Positions 44,007-52,293 of a stretch of DNA of 64,000 nucleotides are shown piece by piece. Location of the stretch: positions 32,078-96,077 of the forward strand of contig QIAM01000024.1 of assembly GCA_003225555.1 (NCBI GenBank), in the 5' to 3' direction. The notes beneath the pieces were generated by a model. It had not been told where the DNA came from, ran no database searches, and saw only the letters and a list, made by a program, of their open reading frames with translations. Each line of letters opens with the position of its first letter. Position 1 is the first letter of the stretch. This DNA comes from Acidobacteriota bacterium. GTDB taxonomy: Bacteria; Acidobacteriota; Terriglobia; Terriglobales; Acidobacteriaceae. The translations under genes were made by a program, and so were the position numbers.

Positions 44007-44937
44007 CTACTCCGAGATCATCCCAATCGTCGCAAGCCACGTCTCCACTAACTGAGCCCATCCCCTAATCGGAAACTTCGTGCGACGCAGCCCAAACCCG
44101 TGTCCCCCGTGGGCATACAAATGCATCTCCACCGGAACCCCAACTTTTCTTAGCGCACCGTAGTAAACCAGCGAGTTTTTTACTGTGTCGATTGGGTCAT
44201 CCTCCGCCTGCAGCAAAAACGTAGGTGGCGTCTGCTTGGTTACCGGAATATACGGATTCAACTCGAAATCTTTCGAGGTATTCTCCCGCATATGCCCCGG
44301 ATAAAGAGCAATGCCAAAGTCCGGGCGGCAGGTTTCTTTGTCGGCGGCATCGAGAGCCGGATACAACCGCTTAGCAAAATTCGTACTGATCGCTGCGACC
44401 AAGTGTCCGCCTCCGAAAAACCAAGCACGCCAATCTTGTGCGAATTGATATGCACTCCGCAGCGTGCAAGCGCACCAAGCCAATCGTCCTCTGGGCATCT
44501 TCCAACGCCATCGGTGATTTTGGGTACGCTCCTGATCTCGGAGACAGGTGTTCTCCCGGCACGCGATACTTCAACAACACACATGTGATTCCCTTGGACG
44601 TCAGCCAGTCACAGACCTCCGTGCCTTCAAGGTCCATGTACAGAACCCAATAGCCCCCGCCAGGAAACACAACTACGGCAGCACCCGTGTTCCTTCCCGT
44701 CGGCGAATAAACAGTTATCGAGAGCCGCGAGACCTTGCCCACCACAACGGCACCCGGCGGATCCTCACCAACCGTCTGCGTGTACTCCGGCCCCGCGACA
44801 GCCTGGGCATTAGGCGGCGTGCCCGGCCATATCGGCACTTGCGTATGTTCCGGCGATGGCCGCCACGAGAGCGTCTGTGCGCACAAAACGGCAAACCCAG
44901 AGATAACACAAAAAGCAACGATCAAAGGCTTTATCAC
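44007..44937 (-). pseudogene. Secreted alpha/beta hydrolase (acetyl-esterase-like), two frameshifts
   Basis: Three minus-strand frames make one esterase. Signal peptide plus VVVFPGGGYWVLYMDLEGTE (oxyanion region) and GITCVLLKYRVPGEHLSPR come from 44371-44937. Frame 2 gives GVHINSHKIGVLGFSEAD, where the nucleophile elbow GFSxGG should be. Frame 3 resumes GGGHLVAAISTNFAKRLYPA and ends HGGHGFGLRRTKFPIRGWAQ, the His end. A missing base at the elbow (about 44408) destroys the GxSxG motif. A second shift is near 44480. Intact length would be about 310. Broken or mis-sequenced. Confidence 0.82.
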
Positions 44938-45183
44938 AGTTCACCTCGTTCATAACTGGGATTGCTGAGGCCAGCAGTCTAAGAGGGTTAGCTTCTTGTC
45001 GCAACGAGGGAATCTAGATAGTCAAACAGTCTGGGTGCAATTTAAACTCTTGGCGAGTCACAGGCGGACCGGGGTTAAAGTCAGTTGTTGTTAACAGCGT
45101 TTACACTCACAACTAGGCTGAGTACAGCTTGATCAAAACGAGCCCCTCCCGGCCCTCATACTCTTTGCAGTACAATCCCTCGC

Positions 45184-46212
45184 ATGTCGATCCGACCCTA
45201 CCCCTTCTGCGCCTTAATTCTAACGGTGGTCGCTGTGCCAATGTTTTCTCAGGAGATTCAAAAGCTCGATCCCGCTCTCGACAAGATTGTCGGACCCGAC
45301 TCAAGACTCGAGCGCGTAGCCACCGGCTTCAACAAGTGGACGGAGGGCCCGGTGTGGACGCGCGAAGGCATCCTCCTCTTTGCGGAGATTCCGGCAAACA
45401 ACATCATCCAGTGGACCCCCGGCAAAGGCGCCAGCGTCTTCATCCACCCCAGCGGCTACGAGGGTTCGGAACCCTACAAAGGACCAGAGCCCGGCTCCAA
45501 CGGAATGACTCTGGATGCTGATGGACGAGTCAGCGTGGCGGGCCACGCCCGACGCAACGTCTGGCGCATGGAGTCCGTCGATCCCAAAGCACAAATCACG
45601 ATCCTCGCTGACTCGTATCAAGGCAAGAAGCTGAACAGCCCCAACGACCTCGTATACAAATCCGACGGGTCGCTCTACTTCACCGATCCTCCCTACGGCC
45701 TGCAAACTCAGGGCGACGACGACCCGCAGAAGGCGCTGAAAGTCAACGGTGTGTACCACCTGCCCGGAGCGCGGCAACACAAGCCCGGCGCGCCGCCCGA
45801 CCGCGACCAGTTACAACTCGTGATCAAGGACCTCCCCCGTCCTAACGGCCTGGCATTCTCTCCGGACGAGAGGTTCCTCTACATCGCGGACTCCGGGAAA
45901 AGACAGTGGCTGCGCTACCGTATGCAGGACGACGGCTCCGTGACTGATGGCAAACTGTTTCTCGATGCCTCCACCGACCCAGCCAAGGGCAGCCCCGACG
46001 GCATTCGGGTCGACAAAGAGGGAAATATCTACGGTTCCGGCCCGGGCGGCGTCTGGATCATCTCGCCCGATGGCAGACACATCGGCACCATCAAAGTTCC
46101 CGAGGTAGTGAGCAACGTAGCGTGGGGTGACGCGGATGGCAAGAGGCTCTACATCACGGCCAGCACCAGCCTGTTCCGCATCCAGTTGAAAGTTCCCGGG
46201 GTAAGAAACTGA
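45184..46212 (+). CDS. SMP-30/gluconolactonase-family beta-propeller
   Basis: Encodes 342 residues with a signal peptide (1-22). Family segments are NKWTEGPVWTREGILLFAEI (metal Glu), GSNGMTLDADGRVSVAGHAR, LNSPNDLVYKSDGSLYFTDP (Asn-Asp) and PNGLAFSPDERFLYIADSG. A calcium-dependent lactonase or hydrolase acting on sugar lactones in the periplasm is the family expectation; the substrate is inferred. A remnant copy of the serine hydrolase tail lies 50 bases downstream. Confidence 0.9.
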   Translation: MSIRPYPFCALILTVVAVPMFSQEIQKLDPALDKIVGPDSRLERVATGFNKWTEGPVWTREGILLFAEIPANNIIQWTPGKGASVFIHPSGYEGSEPYKGPEPGSNGMTLDADGRVSVAGHARRNVWRMESVDPKAQITILADSYQGKKLNSPNDLVYKSDGSLYFTDPPYGLQTQGDDDPQKALKVNGVYHLPGARQHKPGAPPDRDQLQLVIKDLPRPNGLAFSPDERFLYIADSGKRQWLRYRMQDDGSVTDGKLFLDASTDPAKGSPDGIRVDKEGNIYGSGPGGVWIISPDGRHIGTIKVPEVVSNVAWGDADGKRLYITASTSLFRIQLKVPGVRN

Positions 46213-46261
46213 GCATCTCGGACGCCTGCCGGGCACAGCTTGCCGGATCGGGAGTGCTAGT

Positions 46262-46332
46262 GCCATCAGCAAGATTTCCCTGGGTGCCTGGCGGATCTTC
46301 GACCGCCTAGGCCGCACCTCCGAATACGGACG
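46262..46332 (+). pseudogene. Duplicated 3' tail of the serine hydrolase gene
   Basis: These 71 bases match 43706-43776 with about nine mismatches by eye, and translate AISKISLGAWRIFDRLGRTS for the original AISKISLAAWRMFDRLSRAS. No other part of the hydrolase is present around it. It is the trace of a second copy of the gene, most of which was lost or replaced. Confidence 0.8.
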
Positions 46333-46394
46333 GGTCACTTGCCGTCAAGTACGTCCGAAGCGCCGTGGGGACTGGTTCCGAGTCGCTGAAATAA

Positions 46395-46415
46395 CCCGCC
46401 CTGAGGGAGGGCGGG
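46395..46415. repeat. Perfect 8-bp hairpin
   Basis: CCCGCCCT and AGGGCGGG pair around GAGGG in the gap between the remnant and the response-regulator remnant. No T-run. Confidence 0.5.
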
Positions 46416-46570
46416 CCAGAGGACGAACGGGTGCCTTTTCCCAACAGCGCCAATTCTCCCTGGAACATTTTGTGAGAGCCGCGCGCAGTCGGCCATTGCA
46501 CTGATGGCGAATCTGTTCTTCTTTCGTGGAGGATGGGCCTTACATTCGTGCTGCGTGACCGTACGAAAGT

Positions 46571-47023
46571 TTAGGCCTTTGCAACCGGGATTCCGATTTT
46601 CTCCGCCATTCTTACTAGCTCCGGTAGAGAGTCCGCACCCATCTTTCGTATGAGTTGGCTGCGGTGGACCTTTACTGTAGTTTCGCTGGTACCAATTTCG
46701 GCGGCGATCTGCTTATTGGGTAGGCCGGAAACTACCAGTGGCAAGACCTCTCGCTCACAAGGCGTCAGCGATTCAAAGCGCTCCCACAGTGCGGCAATTT
46801 CTGTTTCTCGTTGCCGTCGGGTCCGGTCGCGCTCCAGGGCTACTTGAATCGCATCCAGCAGATCCTGGTGGCGGAAGGGCTTGGGAAGAAACTCGACCGC
46901 GCCCGCCTTCATGGCCCGAACCGACATTGGGATGTCACCGTGCCCGGTGATAAAGATGATCGGAATGGGAATAGCCGTTCCTGATCGTGTTGGCTGCCGA
47001 CTCCAGAACCCGCCATGTCCCAT
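46571..47023 (-). pseudogene. Truncated FixJ/LuxR-type response regulator
   Basis: The open frame has only the second half of the receiver domain (IIFITGHGDIPMSVRAMKAG, with Thr and Lys of the switch in LPKPFRHQDLL) but a whole LuxR helix-turn-helix: FESLTPCEREVLPLVVSGLP and NKQIAAEIGTSETTVKVHRS. The phospho-accepting Asp is missing because the 5' part was replaced by the end of the PAS gene (junction about 46972-46985). It overlaps the PAS frame. Probably inactive or constitutive. Confidence 0.8.
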
Positions 47024-47372
47024 CTTTGTGCCGGATACGATACTCCAGCTTCTCTCCCACTCCGGTCTGCCGTGCCTCCCGCGACGCCGCCAGCACCTTG
47101 AAGCGATCGTCGGGATGAATCTGTTCGAACGCCGAAGTCTCTCCCAACTCCGCCGGTGAGTAGCCCAGGATACGCTTGTAAGCAGGGCTGTTATACAATC
47201 GTCGCCCCTTCACATCGACCAGCGCGATCATGTCCGCCGCGTTCTCGGAGATGATCTGAAACAGCTCCTCCCGCTTTTTGGCACGCCGTCGAATCAGGTA
47301 GATCGCCAGTTGTTGTCCGACCGCAGCGACCGCCAGCCCAACCGCGATCCATCCCTGCCAATCTGCCATCAT
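46935..47372 (-). pseudogene. Membrane PAS sensor fragment, 3' part deleted
   Basis: 145 residues: one membrane helix (WIAVGLAVAAVGQQLAIYLI), a PAS domain (ENAADMIALVDVKGRRLYNS, RILGYSPAELGETSAFEQIH) and its C-terminal strand KDGTWRVLESAANTIRN. After Asn the reading frame runs into response-regulator sequence and stops (YSHSDHLYHRAR). The histidine kinase part is absent, so a deletion joined sensor and regulator. Start 47372 (minus) is an ATG. Confidence 0.75.
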
Positions 47373-47486
47373 TTTGCCCTGTCAGAAGACACGCATTCCT
47401 CTGAGAGTAGATCGGCCAATTCTGTCCCGAGATTGAGTGACTCCAGCATTGTCGTGCCACCAACCGCAGAAATCTAGAGAATGCGG

Positions 47487-47527
47487 GTGCCCCTCGCGTT
47501 GTTTGCGAGAGGGTGGGGGTTTTGTAG
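47487..47527 (+). repeat. Family B copy, shortened
   Basis: GGTGCCCCTCGC, 7-base loop GTTGTTT, GCGAGAGGGTGGGGG and TTTTGT. The left arm lacks the ATCCTT part of other copies. Immediately upstream of the GloVer gene leader. Confidence 0.6.
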
Positions 47528-47658
47528 CCGCGAAGCTCCGTCGCAAGAGACTTTGTCAAATTTACGCCAATCTGGCTCTAAGCCGCCTTTTCAGTGCTAT
47601 AGTTCCAACCCGCGGGGCTACCGCAACCTCATTGCCCGGCTCCGCGACGGAGGGGGAA

Positions 47659-48894
47659 ATGGGAAGCAAGCGACTTTCGAAGTCCACGACCACCATTCTG
47701 GCCGTCATCACAGTCGTCGCAATCCTGTCTAGCATCTCCAGCGCCGCCAGCACCACGAAGCTGGTCTACAGCTTCGCCGGAGGCAGCGACGGCGAGTACA
47801 CCGACACGGACCTAGTTATGGATCAGGCGGGCAACATCTACGGGACGTCCGTGCAAGGCGGTCTCTACGGCGGCGGCACCGTTTTCCAGGTCACGCCCGC
47901 CGGCGTTCACACCGTCCTCTACAACTTCACTGGCGGCACCGATGGCGGAGAGCCCTACAAGGGCGTCACGCTTGACCCCAAAGGCAACCTCTACGGCACA
48001 GCTGTAACCGGAGGCGGAGGATCCTGCGAGGGCGGTTGCGGCACAGTATTTCAGCTAGCCAAGGCGGGTGGCGGAGTCTGGAACTTCAGCGTGGTCCATA
48101 CTTTTACCGGAGGCAGCGATGGCTCCGGCCCGGGCGCGCCACTAGCGATCGACAAGTCCGGTAACATCTTCGGGATGGCGCCCACCGGCGGCGCGTTTGG
48201 CGTCGGGACGGTTTACCTTATTCAACACGGAACGAGCGGCTGGACCTTCAGGCTCATCCACACGTTCACCGGTGGCAGCGATGGCTTGGGAGGATCAGCC
48301 GGACGCATGATCTTTGATTCGGCCGGACACGTCTTCGGTACCTCCACCGTGGGTGGCCTCAACGGCCTGGGCGTAGTTTTCCATCTGACGCCGACTTTGA
48401 CCGGGGAGTGGCAGTTCACTTCGCTGTACGATTTCAAGGGTTCGCCCGATGGAGCACTCCCGTACGGCGGCCTGGTTCGCGACAGCGCCGGACATCTCTA
48501 CGGTACGACCTACTATGCCGGAGCGAACGACCTCGGCACGGTCTACGAACTGGTACGGAAGAACGGCACCTGGAATGAGCGCGTCCTCTACAGCTTCAAG
48601 GGAGGAACGGACGGCGGCAATCCCATCAGCACGCTTGTAGCCGACAGCGCCGGCAATCTCTACGGCACCACCAGCGAGGGCGGCGCCTCGGGATGCGAGT
48701 GCGGCACGATCTTCAAGCTGAGCCGCAAATCCGGCGGAGGCTGGACCGAAACCGTACTCTACGGTTTCCCGGGCACACCGGGTCCCGGCTTCGCCTACAA
48801 CGGCCTGGTCTCCGATTCCAAAGGAAATTTCTACGGCGCCACCGTTCACGGCGGCGACACCAACGATGGCACAATCTACGAGCTGACTCCCTAA
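47659..48894 (+). CDS. Choice-of-anchor tandem repeat protein (GloVer type), secreted
   Basis: 411 residues from ATG 47659, with GGAGGGGG upstream; the longer frame is unsupported. A signal peptide (ending SSISSAAS) is followed by about nine repeats of 40-45 residues such as GNLYGTTSEGGASG and GTVYELVRKNGTWNERVLYS, the GloVer pattern likely forming a beta-propeller or solenoid. Such proteins are common and expanded in acidobacteria. Role unknown; surface binding is plausible. Family B copies lie on both sides (47487 and 48919). Confidence 0.9.
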   Translation: MGSKRLSKSTTTILAVITVVAILSSISSAASTTKLVYSFAGGSDGEYTDTDLVMDQAGNIYGTSVQGGLYGGGTVFQVTPAGVHTVLYNFTGGTDGGEPYKGVTLDPKGNLYGTAVTGGGGSCEGGCGTVFQLAKAGGGVWNFSVVHTFTGGSDGSGPGAPLAIDKSGNIFGMAPTGGAFGVGTVYLIQHGTSGWTFRLIHTFTGGSDGLGGSAGRMIFDSAGHVFGTSTVGGLNGLGVVFHLTPTLTGEWQFTSLYDFKGSPDGALPYGGLVRDSAGHLYGTTYYAGANDLGTVYELVRKNGTWNERVLYSFKGGTDGGNPISTLVADSAGNLYGTTSEGGASGCECGTIFKLSRKSGGGWTETVLYGFPGTPGPGFAYNGLVSDSKGNFYGATVHGGDTNDGTIYELTP

Positions 48895-48918
48895 AATCAA
48901 AGTCTGCCTTAACTCTAG

Positions 48919-48966
48919 GGTGCCCCATCCTTCTCGCGTTCTTCGCGAGAGGGTGGGGCTTTTGAT
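48919..48966 (+). repeat. Family B copy 3
   Basis: GGTGCCCCATCCTTCTCGC, loop GTTCTTC (7 bases), GCGAGAGGGTGGGGC and TTTTGA. Direct copy at 49670-49718. Confidence 0.8.
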
Positions 48967-48973
48967 TTGTGAT

Positions 48974-49624
48974 TTATTTCGACGAGTCCTTCGAGTACTC
49001 AGGCCCCAGTCCGTTAAATATCGGATTCCTCCGCAAGTGCTCCGGAAAATCTCGCTCATACCTCGCGAGCCCGGGACAGATCAAATGATGCGACCGTGCG
49101 AAGCCGAACTGTTCCATCTCCTTTCTCGCCTCATGCGCCGACCATCCTTCCAGCGCCATGCGGTACGCCGCGACCATCATTCCACCTCGGTCATCCCCAA
49201 GCCGGCAGTGCACGAAAACTTTCTTGCCAGGATTCCCTTTGATGACCTGCAGGAACCGCGCAAACACCTCATCCCGCGGAAAAGGACAGTGCCACGGAAT
49301 CGATACATACTTCATTCCCAGCCGCTTGACCTCGCGTCCCTCTCCGTTGCGTTTCGTCCCGCGCACATCGACCACAATGCCAATCCCCATCTTCGCCAGC
49401 GACTTGAAGCCTGCGTGACTGGGTTGTGCCCCGCGATAAAGCGTCGGCGTAACTTCCGCGAAATCGCCCACACCTTCCAGCTTCAACTTGCGCCCAAAAG
49501 CATGCTTGGAGTGAGGGACGGTAAGGTCAGACGCTCGCTGCCCTCCCGCTCCTGTGCCCACCAGGAGCGCAACCACAACTAATCCTCGAAAGACATCCGC
49601 CCAAGCCAATGTATTCACAGGCAA
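48974..49624 (-). CDS. Dual-specificity/tyrosine phosphatase-like protein, exported
   Basis: 216 residues. A leader with RGLVVVALLVGTGAGGQ suggests export. The body has LYRGAQPSHAGFKSLAKMGI, a typical DSP start, and the catalytic loop KKVFVHCRLGDDRGGMMVAA, HCxxGxxR with Cys and Arg. It probably removes phosphate from proteins, lipids or phosphosugars. The gene is flanked by two direct family B copies 8 bases and 46 bases away. Starts at TTG 49624 or GTG 49618. Confidence 0.82.
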   Translation of the reverse strand: MPVNTLAWADVFRGLVVVALLVGTGAGGQRASDLTVPHSKHAFGRKLKLEGVGDFAEVTPTLYRGAQPSHAGFKSLAKMGIGIVVDVRGTKRNGEGREVKRLGMKYVSIPWHCPFPRDEVFARFLQVIKGNPGKKVFVHCRLGDDRGGMMVAAYRMALEGWSAHEARKEMEQFGFARSHHLICPGLARYERDFPEHLRRNPIFNGLGPEYSKDSSK

Positions 49625-49669
49625 AAGAAAGACGCCGGTTTAGCGAGGAAGGATGCCCAAAAATCGTCA

Positions 49670-49718
49670 AGGTGCCCCATCCTTCTCGCGTTCTTTGCCA
49701 GAGGATGGGGCTTTTGAC
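49670..49718 (+). repeat. Family B copy 4
   Basis: GGTGCCCCATCCTTCTCGC, loop GTTCTTT, GCCAGAGGATGGGGC and TTTTGA. Same orientation as 48919-48966. Confidence 0.8.
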
Positions 49719-49737
49719 TCGTAGCAGGAGCAATGCC

Positions 49738-49790
49738 CCATGTGGTGACAGCCGCCTCGGCTGTCGACGCAAGCTCCACGAACCCGGGGT
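49738..49790 (+). repeat. Family A copy, degenerate
   Basis: CATGTGGTGACAGCCG and CCTCGGCTGTC form hairpin 1; hairpin 2 is decayed (GACGCAAGCTCC). Part of a 533-base gap (49625-50157) that holds only repeats. Confidence 0.55.
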
Positions 49791-49878
49791 GTACAAGAAA
49801 TTGTCGACGCCAATTGCCAGTTGCTACTTCCTGACGAATGGTCATTGTCACTGGGGCGTTTATCCCCGTGCCGCGACA

Positions 49879-50045
49879 GTAGCGCCGCCGTCCCGGCGGC
49901 TGTCCGGCGGGCGTCCCGCCCGCCGCGCCAGCAGCAACACAGAAATCGGCGATTTCAATTTAGCCTTTGTGGCCGAGGACGGGGGTGCCCCTTCGGCAAG
50001 CTCAGGGAGGGCCCTCGCGACAGCCGACAAGATGCCGGCGCTACG
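49879..50045. repeat. Family D composite repeat, copy 2
   Basis: Starts TAGCGCCGCCGTCCCGG, holds GGCGGGCGTCCCGCCCGCC, GAAATCGGCGATTTC and CTTCGGCAAGCTCAGGG, and ends GATGCCGGCGCTACG. It is the reverse complement arrangement of 1327-1510. No gene in 49719-50157. Confidence 0.75.
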
Positions 50046-50157
50046 CGTCGACTGCGACCTGGGTCTCTACAAAGAAATTGGTTTGGACTCCAGCAGGTAA
50101 GGTTGGGAACAGAACTTAAGCAATGTTCTGAAACAATGGGTTCAGTCCACTAACCGA

Positions 50158-51369
50158 TCACTGGCTCAGCTTGATCGCCAGCTGCCGCTCGGGCTGCGTC
50201 ATCTGGCTCCATAAGCGCTGCAGATTCTCCTGCAACGGCTGGTTATCCGGCTGCTTGCGCAACGCCAGCGCAAACCATCGGTAGGCTGTCGGCAAATCCC
50301 GCGGAGTGCAAACTCCCGTAGTGTACAGCGCACCCAGCGAAATCATGGCCCGCGGATTCGCCTGATCCGCTGCCGGGCGCAGCATCCGCAATCCGTGATC
50401 GCAATCCTGCAACGCTCCCCCGCGCCCGTAAATGTATTTCTCCGCCTCACTCACCGGATCACGCGCTGTTGCCGGAGTAGGCTTCGGAGTAGCGCGGGCC
50501 CGCTCCGGGCGCTTTGGAACCGATGCCGCTCCGGAAGGTGCCTTGTTCGGATCGGACTCCGCTGCGGCGGCGTCACTTCCCGCACCAGGAGATTCGTCTT
50601 TGGTCGTGCCCCCAGGCGCTGCCTCAGTGGTTGCTGGTGGAGTCGTGCCGGGCGTCGTTGCCGCGCTCCCCGAGCCGGAAGACGTCGCATCCGTACTCGC
50701 GGAAGGCGCGTTGCCGGAAGTCGCATTACCCGATGCTGGAGCGGCAGCAGCATCCGGAATCGCCTGGATCGCGGGTTGCGACGACGCTCCCGGCGGATTC
50801 GCATTCGAACCAGAGCCGGCATCCGTTCCACTCGAGGGCGCACCATTCGAAGCAGCCTGCCCCGAATCCGCGTTCGGCTGCGTGACCGCAGGAGATTTCT
50901 TCATCCCCGACATCAGCGACGATAACCCTTCGTGCCGAAAGCGCAAATATCCGAATCCAACTGCCAGCGCCAGAGCGACAAGAATCAGAAAGATCTTTGC
51001 CGCGCCGCCACTTCGCGGCTCTTCATCGTCTTCCAGCAGATAGTCGAGGCTGCCTGAACTGCGATCCGAACCGTGTCCAAGGCTCGATTTGCGCGCAGAG
51101 GGCGCGGGCTGATTGAGCCCAAGAAACGAAGGTCCAGAAATGGAAGGGGGCTCCACGGGAACCCGGACGGTGGCTCGCGGAGAGGAAGCAGCACCAACGG
51201 GGGCCACCACCTGCGCCGCAGAATCGCGTGCAGACTCGCGCACGGCCGCCTGGATTGCACCTTCACCCCTCACCGGAGCCGGAGGCTCGGCGGGCAGCAA
51301 CGTTGCCCCGCACATTCCGCAGAATCGGTTCGTGCCCGGATTTTCATTTCCACACCGGCTGCAGCGCAA
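50158..51369 (-). CDS. Zinc-ribbon, Ala/Ser/Gly-linker, Sel1-like repeat protein
   Basis: 403 residues from TTG 51369, with AAGGAG upstream. N-terminal zinc ribbon (MRCSRCGNENPGTNRFCGMC, two CxxC pairs), a linker of about 90 residues, one membrane helix (KIFLILVALALAVGFGYLRF) and a very long low-complexity linker of Ser, Gly, Ala, Thr and Pro (about 155-300). A TPR/Sel1-like end (CDHGLRMLRPAADQANPRAM, ALYTTGVCTPRDLPTAYRWF) follows. It may anchor in the inner membrane with both halves binding partners. Function unknown. Confidence 0.78.
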   Translation of the reverse strand: MRCSRCGNENPGTNRFCGMCGATLLPAEPPAPVRGEGAIQAAVRESARDSAAQVVAPVGAASSPRATVRVPVEPPSISGPSFLGLNQPAPSARKSSLGHGSDRSSGSLDYLLEDDEEPRSGGAAKIFLILVALALAVGFGYLRFRHEGLSSLMSGMKKSPAVTQPNADSGQAASNGAPSSGTDAGSGSNANPPGASSQPAIQAIPDAAAAPASGNATSGNAPSASTDATSSGSGSAATTPGTTPPATTEAAPGGTTKDESPGAGSDAAAAESDPNKAPSGAASVPKRPERARATPKPTPATARDPVSEAEKYIYGRGGALQDCDHGLRMLRPAADQANPRAMISLGALYTTGVCTPRDLPTAYRWFALALRKQPDNQPLQENLQRLWSQMTQPERQLAIKLSQ

Positions 51370-51646
51370 TATGGCTCTCCTTGCCTATAGCTTACGACAT
51401 TCAGGGAACTGGATGCACGGCTGCAAAAGTTGGGGGCCATGTCTTAAATGACGTGTTGCAGGTTATTAGGGGCTTGCTTTGGCTCCAGCGAATTTGCTTT
51501 CAGTCGATGTTCCTTGCACTCGATCAGGTTGTTCAGTTCATGCACCAGTTACATAACCTTATGGTGGTCTTTTTTCCACTGCGATCTGCTGACACGGCCG
51601 CCCATGCATTCGTTCGCGTTCTTCGGCCCGAAAATCGTGAGAGCAG
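51370..51646. other. Gap between zinc-ribbon gene and cation-efflux remnant
   Basis: 277 bases with no convincing gene, repeat or promoter. The first part is the leader of the TTG-started zinc-ribbon gene. No hairpin of note was seen. Confidence 0.4.
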
Positions 51647-52248
51647 TCAATCGCAGCACGTCTCGCCCCTTATCGCCTCCGCCCCTTCCTTCGCAATAAG
51701 AGGGACCATGATGAGGGCAGCAGCCGGATCGGCCCACCACCATCCCAAAGCCGCATTTAAGGACCAGTCCCAACAACAGAATTGCCGACAAGTAGACACA
51801 AAAATCAGTTTGCTTGGCATCGGCGTGCATGGCCGAGCTTCCGAGGTCGTTGGCCACCTGCTTCTTAGCCCGTGATAGAAGTGGCATGACGATGAGGGAA
51901 ACGCAGGCAAGAATGATCCCTGGAATGCTGTGCTCAGGAGCTTTTGTGCTGATAAGGTCGGAAATGGACTCGTAAGCGACGTAAGCGGCCAACCACAAGA
52001 CGCAGGTCCGCATCAACCGACATTCTCCATAGCAGTACAGTGCCCGACGTCACCTCTATGACACTATCGATCCCGAAGCCAAACAGAGAGATGCTGCCAG
52101 CGAGTGCCCCTGCGACCACTGCGACCAGACTTTCCAAGGTGTTCCAGGCGATCGTGAAATATTCCAACCGTTTCCCGCGTCGAGCAACGGCGGGGCGATT
52201 TAAGACTGTTTCCACTACAGGAGAATACCAAACAGAAAAAAAGCCCAC
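51647..52248 (-). pseudogene. Cation diffusion facilitator-like transporter, frameshifted
   Basis: Three minus-strand frames complete one cation-efflux protein. 51934-52248 gives RLEYFTIAWNTLESLVAVVA, GALAGSISLFGFGIDSVIEV, then shifts at about 52016. 51549-52016 gives WLAAYVAYESISDLISTK, PGIILACVSLIVMPLLSRAK and ALLLGLVLKCGFG (helices with His/Asp: MHADAKQTDFCVYL). It shifts again near 51750 to WWWADPAAALIMVPLIAKEG and ends AIRGETCCD. Length about 200. CDF proteins export Zn, Co or Cd; this one is dead or mis-sequenced. Confidence 0.8.
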
Positions 52249-52268
52249 TCGCCCGAAGGCGAGTGAGC
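52235..52268 (-). terminator. Intrinsic terminator of the BNR-repeat gene
   Basis: On the minus strand CACTCGCC and GGCGAGTG pair around TTCG, followed by GGGC and seven T residues. It starts about 25 bases after the BNR gene stop and lies in the 5' part of the cation-efflux remnant. Confidence 0.85.
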
Positions 52269-52293
52269 CTCAAACACTGCGCGATGAGCAAAC

